Below, piece by piece: positions 62,042-64,000 of a stretch of DNA of 64,000 nt (position 1 is the first letter of the stretch; each line of letters begins with the position of its first letter). The notes under the pieces were generated by a model that ran no database searches, was not told the origin of the DNA, and saw nothing but the letters and a program-made list of their open reading frames with translations. This DNA comes from Candidatus Sulfotelmatobacter sp. (lineage in GTDB: Bacteria; Acidobacteriota; Terriglobia; Terriglobales; Acidobacteriaceae), in NCBI GenBank assembly GCA_025462865.1, contig JAOAPI010000084.1, positions 54,039 to 118,038 of the forward strand. Reading direction: 5' to 3'. Both the position numbers and the translations under genes were made by a program.

Positions 62042-62812
62042 GTGAAGATTCTTGTCTGCATGAAGCAGGTGCCGCAGAAAGACGCGCCCCTCAAGCTCAA
62101 CGAAAGCGCGGCCTGGATCCGCGAAGACGTCTCGTATGAGGTTAACGAGCCGGACGCCTTCGCTCTCGAAGAAGCGCTTCGCCAAAGAGAAAAGCACACC
62201 GGAGAAGTAGTGGTCATCACCTCCGGCCCGGCGCGCTCACAACAGGTTCTACGCGAAGCTCTAGCCAAGGGCGCCGACCGCGCAATCCATCTCGAAGACA
62301 ACGCCTTCGTCGGTCTCGATGCCTTTAACACCGCGAAAGCCTTCGCCGCTGCCATCAAAGACGAAAAATTCGATCTGATCTTCACTGGCCTGCAATCCGA
62401 TGACTATGGCTACGCGCAAACTGGAGTGATCCTCGCCGAACTGCTGGGCTGGCCGCACGCCACCATAATTATGCAAATCGAAAAGAACGAGACTGGCATT
62501 CGAGTGAAGCGCGAACTCGAAGCCGGATTCTTTCAGTTTGTCGACATGCCGCTGCCCGCCGTACTCACCATTCAATCCGGCATCAACAAGCTGCGCTACG
62601 CCACGCTGATCGGCATCAAGCAGGCGAAAAATAAGCCCATCCGCAAGGTCACGCTTGCGGATGTTCAGTCGGCAATTGGGACGAACCTGCAAAAAATCGA
62701 ACGCCTCTACGTGCCGCAGAAAACAAAGAAGACCGAACACATCGAAGGCTCCCCAGCCGAAATCGCGAAAAAGCTGGTGGATAAACTGCGTAACGAACTG
62801 CGCGTGCTGTAA
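62042..62812 (+). CDS. etfB: Electron transfer flavoprotein, beta subunit
   Basis: The 256-aa subunit starts at GTG behind AAGGAGC. EtfB and EtfA form a heterodimer carrying FAD and AMP that passes electrons from acyl-CoA dehydrogenases to the quinone pool or a bifurcating partner. Typical stretches are KILVCMKQVPQKDAP, the AMP-binding VVVITSGPARSQQVLREALAKGADRAIHL, and GLQSDDYGYAQTG. etfA follows after 100 bp on the same strand. No dehydrogenase or ETF-QO gene is visible. Confidence 0.93.
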   Translation: MKILVCMKQVPQKDAPLKLNESAAWIREDVSYEVNEPDAFALEEALRQREKHTGEVVVITSGPARSQQVLREALAKGADRAIHLEDNAFVGLDAFNTAKAFAAAIKDEKFDLIFTGLQSDDYGYAQTGVILAELLGWPHATIIMQIEKNETGIRVKRELEAGFFQFVDMPLPAVLTIQSGINKLRYATLIGIKQAKNKPIRKVTLADVQSAIGTNLQKIERLYVPQKTKKTEHIEGSPAEIAKKLVDKLRNELRVL

Positions 62813-62860
62813 AGTAGCGCCGCCGTCCCGCCCGGCTGTCGTACGGCGGATCGCCCGCGC

Positions 62861-62902
62861 AGCCAGGAGCTAGAAGCCAGGAGCTAGAAGCTAGGAGCCA
62901 GA
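62861..62902 (+). repeat. 14-bp tandem repeat, three copies
   Basis: AGCCAGGAGCTAGA occurs twice in perfect tandem (62861-62888), followed by a third copy with two changes (AGCTAGGAGCCAGA, 62889-62902). Each unit carries AGGAG. The array ends 10 bp before the etfA start codon, so it may affect translation initiation, or be a slippage-prone intergenic repeat. Confidence 0.8.
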
Positions 62903-62912
62903 AGCTGACCTT

Positions 62913-63908
62913 ATGCCCGATACCATCCTCGTAGTCGTGGAACAACGCGAAGGCAAACTCAACCGTGTCTCCTGGGAGACCATCACCGCAGCGCAAGCTA
63001 TAGCCGTCGCCACCGGCTGGACCATCGAAGCCGCCGTCGCCGGAACCAAGACGTCAGCCCTTGCCGCAGAGGTCGCCGCGAAAAAAGTGGCGAAGGTCTA
63101 CGCGGTCGAGTCGCCAAAGCTTGAGCCCTACACTCCCGACGCCTTCGCCGCCGCTCTGAAACAACTCATAACGGCCAAGCAGCCGAAGCTCGTGCTGATG
63201 CCCCACACCTATCAGGTTCGGGATTTTGTTCCCAAACTGGCCACTGCCATGGGACGCGCTGTTATCAGCGATTGCATCGGCTTCAAACACGAAAATGGCA
63301 AACTGCTGTTCACGCGCCAGATGTTTCAAGGCAAACTCGCCGCCGACGTCAGCTTTGCTTCCGACGCTCCGTGGTTCGCAACGTTTCAGAACGGCGCCTT
63401 CCGTGGCGATCAGGCCGAAGCCGGAGCCAGTCCCGCGGCAATCGAGACAGTGCAAGCGGAAATCGCAGACAGCGTTATTCGCAACAAGCCTCAAGATGTT
63501 TTTAAAGAAGCCAAACAAGCTGTCGACCTTACGCAAGCAGAAGTTATTGTTTCGGTTGGCCGCGGCATCAAGGAGCAGAAAAATATCGAAATGGTCAAAC
63601 AGCTTGCGGAAGCTCTTGGCGGAGAGCTCGCCGCCTCGCGCCCCATCTGCGATTCCGGCTGGCTCCCCATGGACCGCCAAATCGGCTCCTCCGGCCAGAC
63701 GGTCGCGCCCAAACTTTATCTCGCGCTTGGCATCAGCGGCGCCATTCAGCACATCGTGGGCATGAAAGGCGCGCGCACCATCATCGCGGTGAACAAAGAT
63801 TCGGAAGCGCCGATCTTCGAGATCGCCGACTACGCGATTGTTGGAAATCTGTTTGATATCGTGCCGCCGCTGACTGAGGAAGTGAAGAAGGTGAAGGCGG
63901 GAAGCTAA
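62913..63908 (+). CDS. etfA: Electron transfer flavoprotein, alpha subunit
   Basis: The 331-aa subunit binds the FAD. The N-terminal ETF domain has ILVVVEQREGKLNRVS. The C-terminal FAD-binding domain contains VSVGRGIKEQKNIEM, the loop ASRPICDSGWLPMDRQIGSSGQTV and LYLALGISGAIQHIVGMKGA. Length and motifs match housekeeping ETF. The only good AGGAG upstream lies in the tandem repeat array. It is the last gene in the window. Confidence 0.94.
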   Translation: MPDTILVVVEQREGKLNRVSWETITAAQAIAVATGWTIEAAVAGTKTSALAAEVAAKKVAKVYAVESPKLEPYTPDAFAAALKQLITAKQPKLVLMPHTYQVRDFVPKLATAMGRAVISDCIGFKHENGKLLFTRQMFQGKLAADVSFASDAPWFATFQNGAFRGDQAEAGASPAAIETVQAEIADSVIRNKPQDVFKEAKQAVDLTQAEVIVSVGRGIKEQKNIEMVKQLAEALGGELAASRPICDSGWLPMDRQIGSSGQTVAPKLYLALGISGAIQHIVGMKGARTIIAVNKDSEAPIFEIADYAIVGNLFDIVPPLTEEVKKVKAGS

Positions 63909-63934
63909 ATTCGGCGACGGATTCTCGGGGATTT

Positions 63935-63985
63935 GCACGGATGAATACCGTCTTATCCGTGGCGATCCGCGAAAATCCGTGGCAA
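63935..63985. repeat. Possible REP-like element with ATCCGTGG motifs
   Basis: ATCCGTGG occurs at 63955-63962 and 63975-63982, and its inverse CACGGAT at 63936-63942. These form a small inverted/direct repeat set just after etfA. It may be a dispersed intergenic repeat; the window ends before its full extent can be seen. Confidence 0.4.
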
Positions 63986-64000
63986 AGTCTTCGTATGCTG

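Noticed and set aside
63054-63938. 294-aa minus-strand ORF
   Set aside because: Antisense of etfA, whose FAD-binding motifs are clear in the plus frame.

Overview
The window looks like a piece of an Acidobacteriota chromosome, probably class Terriglobia. This is inferred from family content, not from a database search. It carries two very large Oar/Cna-B-type TonB-dependent receptors, two TPR + VCBS/UnbV gene pairs, sulfatase-like enzymes fused to C-terminal TPR domains, short lipoproteins with Ig-like domains, and moderately GC-rich DNA with short palindromic and tandem intergenic repeats. I see no insertion sequence, prophage, rRNA operon or CRISPR array. Three tRNA genes are present: Cys(GCA), Gly(GCC) and selenocysteine(UCA).

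Layout. 1-5.1 kb (minus): a multi-PAS histidine kinase that runs off the left edge, abutting a MetE-like methyltransferase, then a REC-TM-TonB fusion. 5.2-13.8 kb: a small membrane protein, an MscS channel, and the complete pyruvate dehydrogenase operon aceE-aceF-lpd (minus). 13.9-18 kb: a membrane-anchored peroxiredoxin, a cytochrome P450, and an OmpR/HK two-component pair. 18.2-27.8 kb (plus): TPR, UnbV and TonB-receptor genes, a carboxypeptidase-regulatory/TPR protein, and two tandem related exported proteins; a perfect CRP-like palindrome lies upstream of the receptor. 27.8-36.4 kb: three alkaline-phosphatase-superfamily/TPR proteins, an exported protein with a TonB-like C terminus, and a phosphodiesterase-like enzyme. 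36.4-41.3 kb: tRNA-Cys, tRNA-Gly, a frameshifted EAL-HDOD gene, an ABC ATPase, a lone receiver protein and a PhzF enzyme. 41.0-42.1 kb: a peroxiredoxin with a good promoter and a structured leader, followed by tRNA-Sec.

42.2-49.9 kb: a second TPR + UnbV pair and a second TonB receptor, separated from a HutC-type GntR regulator by a region with repeated GCTATATAGC palindromes. Two of these palindromes sit on the predicted -10 boxes of the receptor and regulator promoters. 50-51 kb: cysteine synthase. 51.3-57.4 kb: the most interesting locus, a compact, mostly overlapping gene set. It consists of a secreted propeller-like protein, a 56-aa peptide with a YxxP leader motif and two C-terminal cysteines, an S26-like peptidase, an HprK-like kinase, a PqqD-like protein, a radical SAM/SPASM enzyme and a glycosyltransferase. 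I read it as a candidate ribosomally made, post-translationally modified peptide (RiPP) pathway. 57.5-64 kb: small exported proteins, a SET-domain methyltransferase, threonine aldolase, a lipoprotein, two very small cytosolic proteins, and the etfB-etfA electron-transfer flavoprotein pair.

Start codons were moved from the ORF-track default wherever a Shine-Dalgarno sequence, signal peptide or neighbouring gene favoured a later start.
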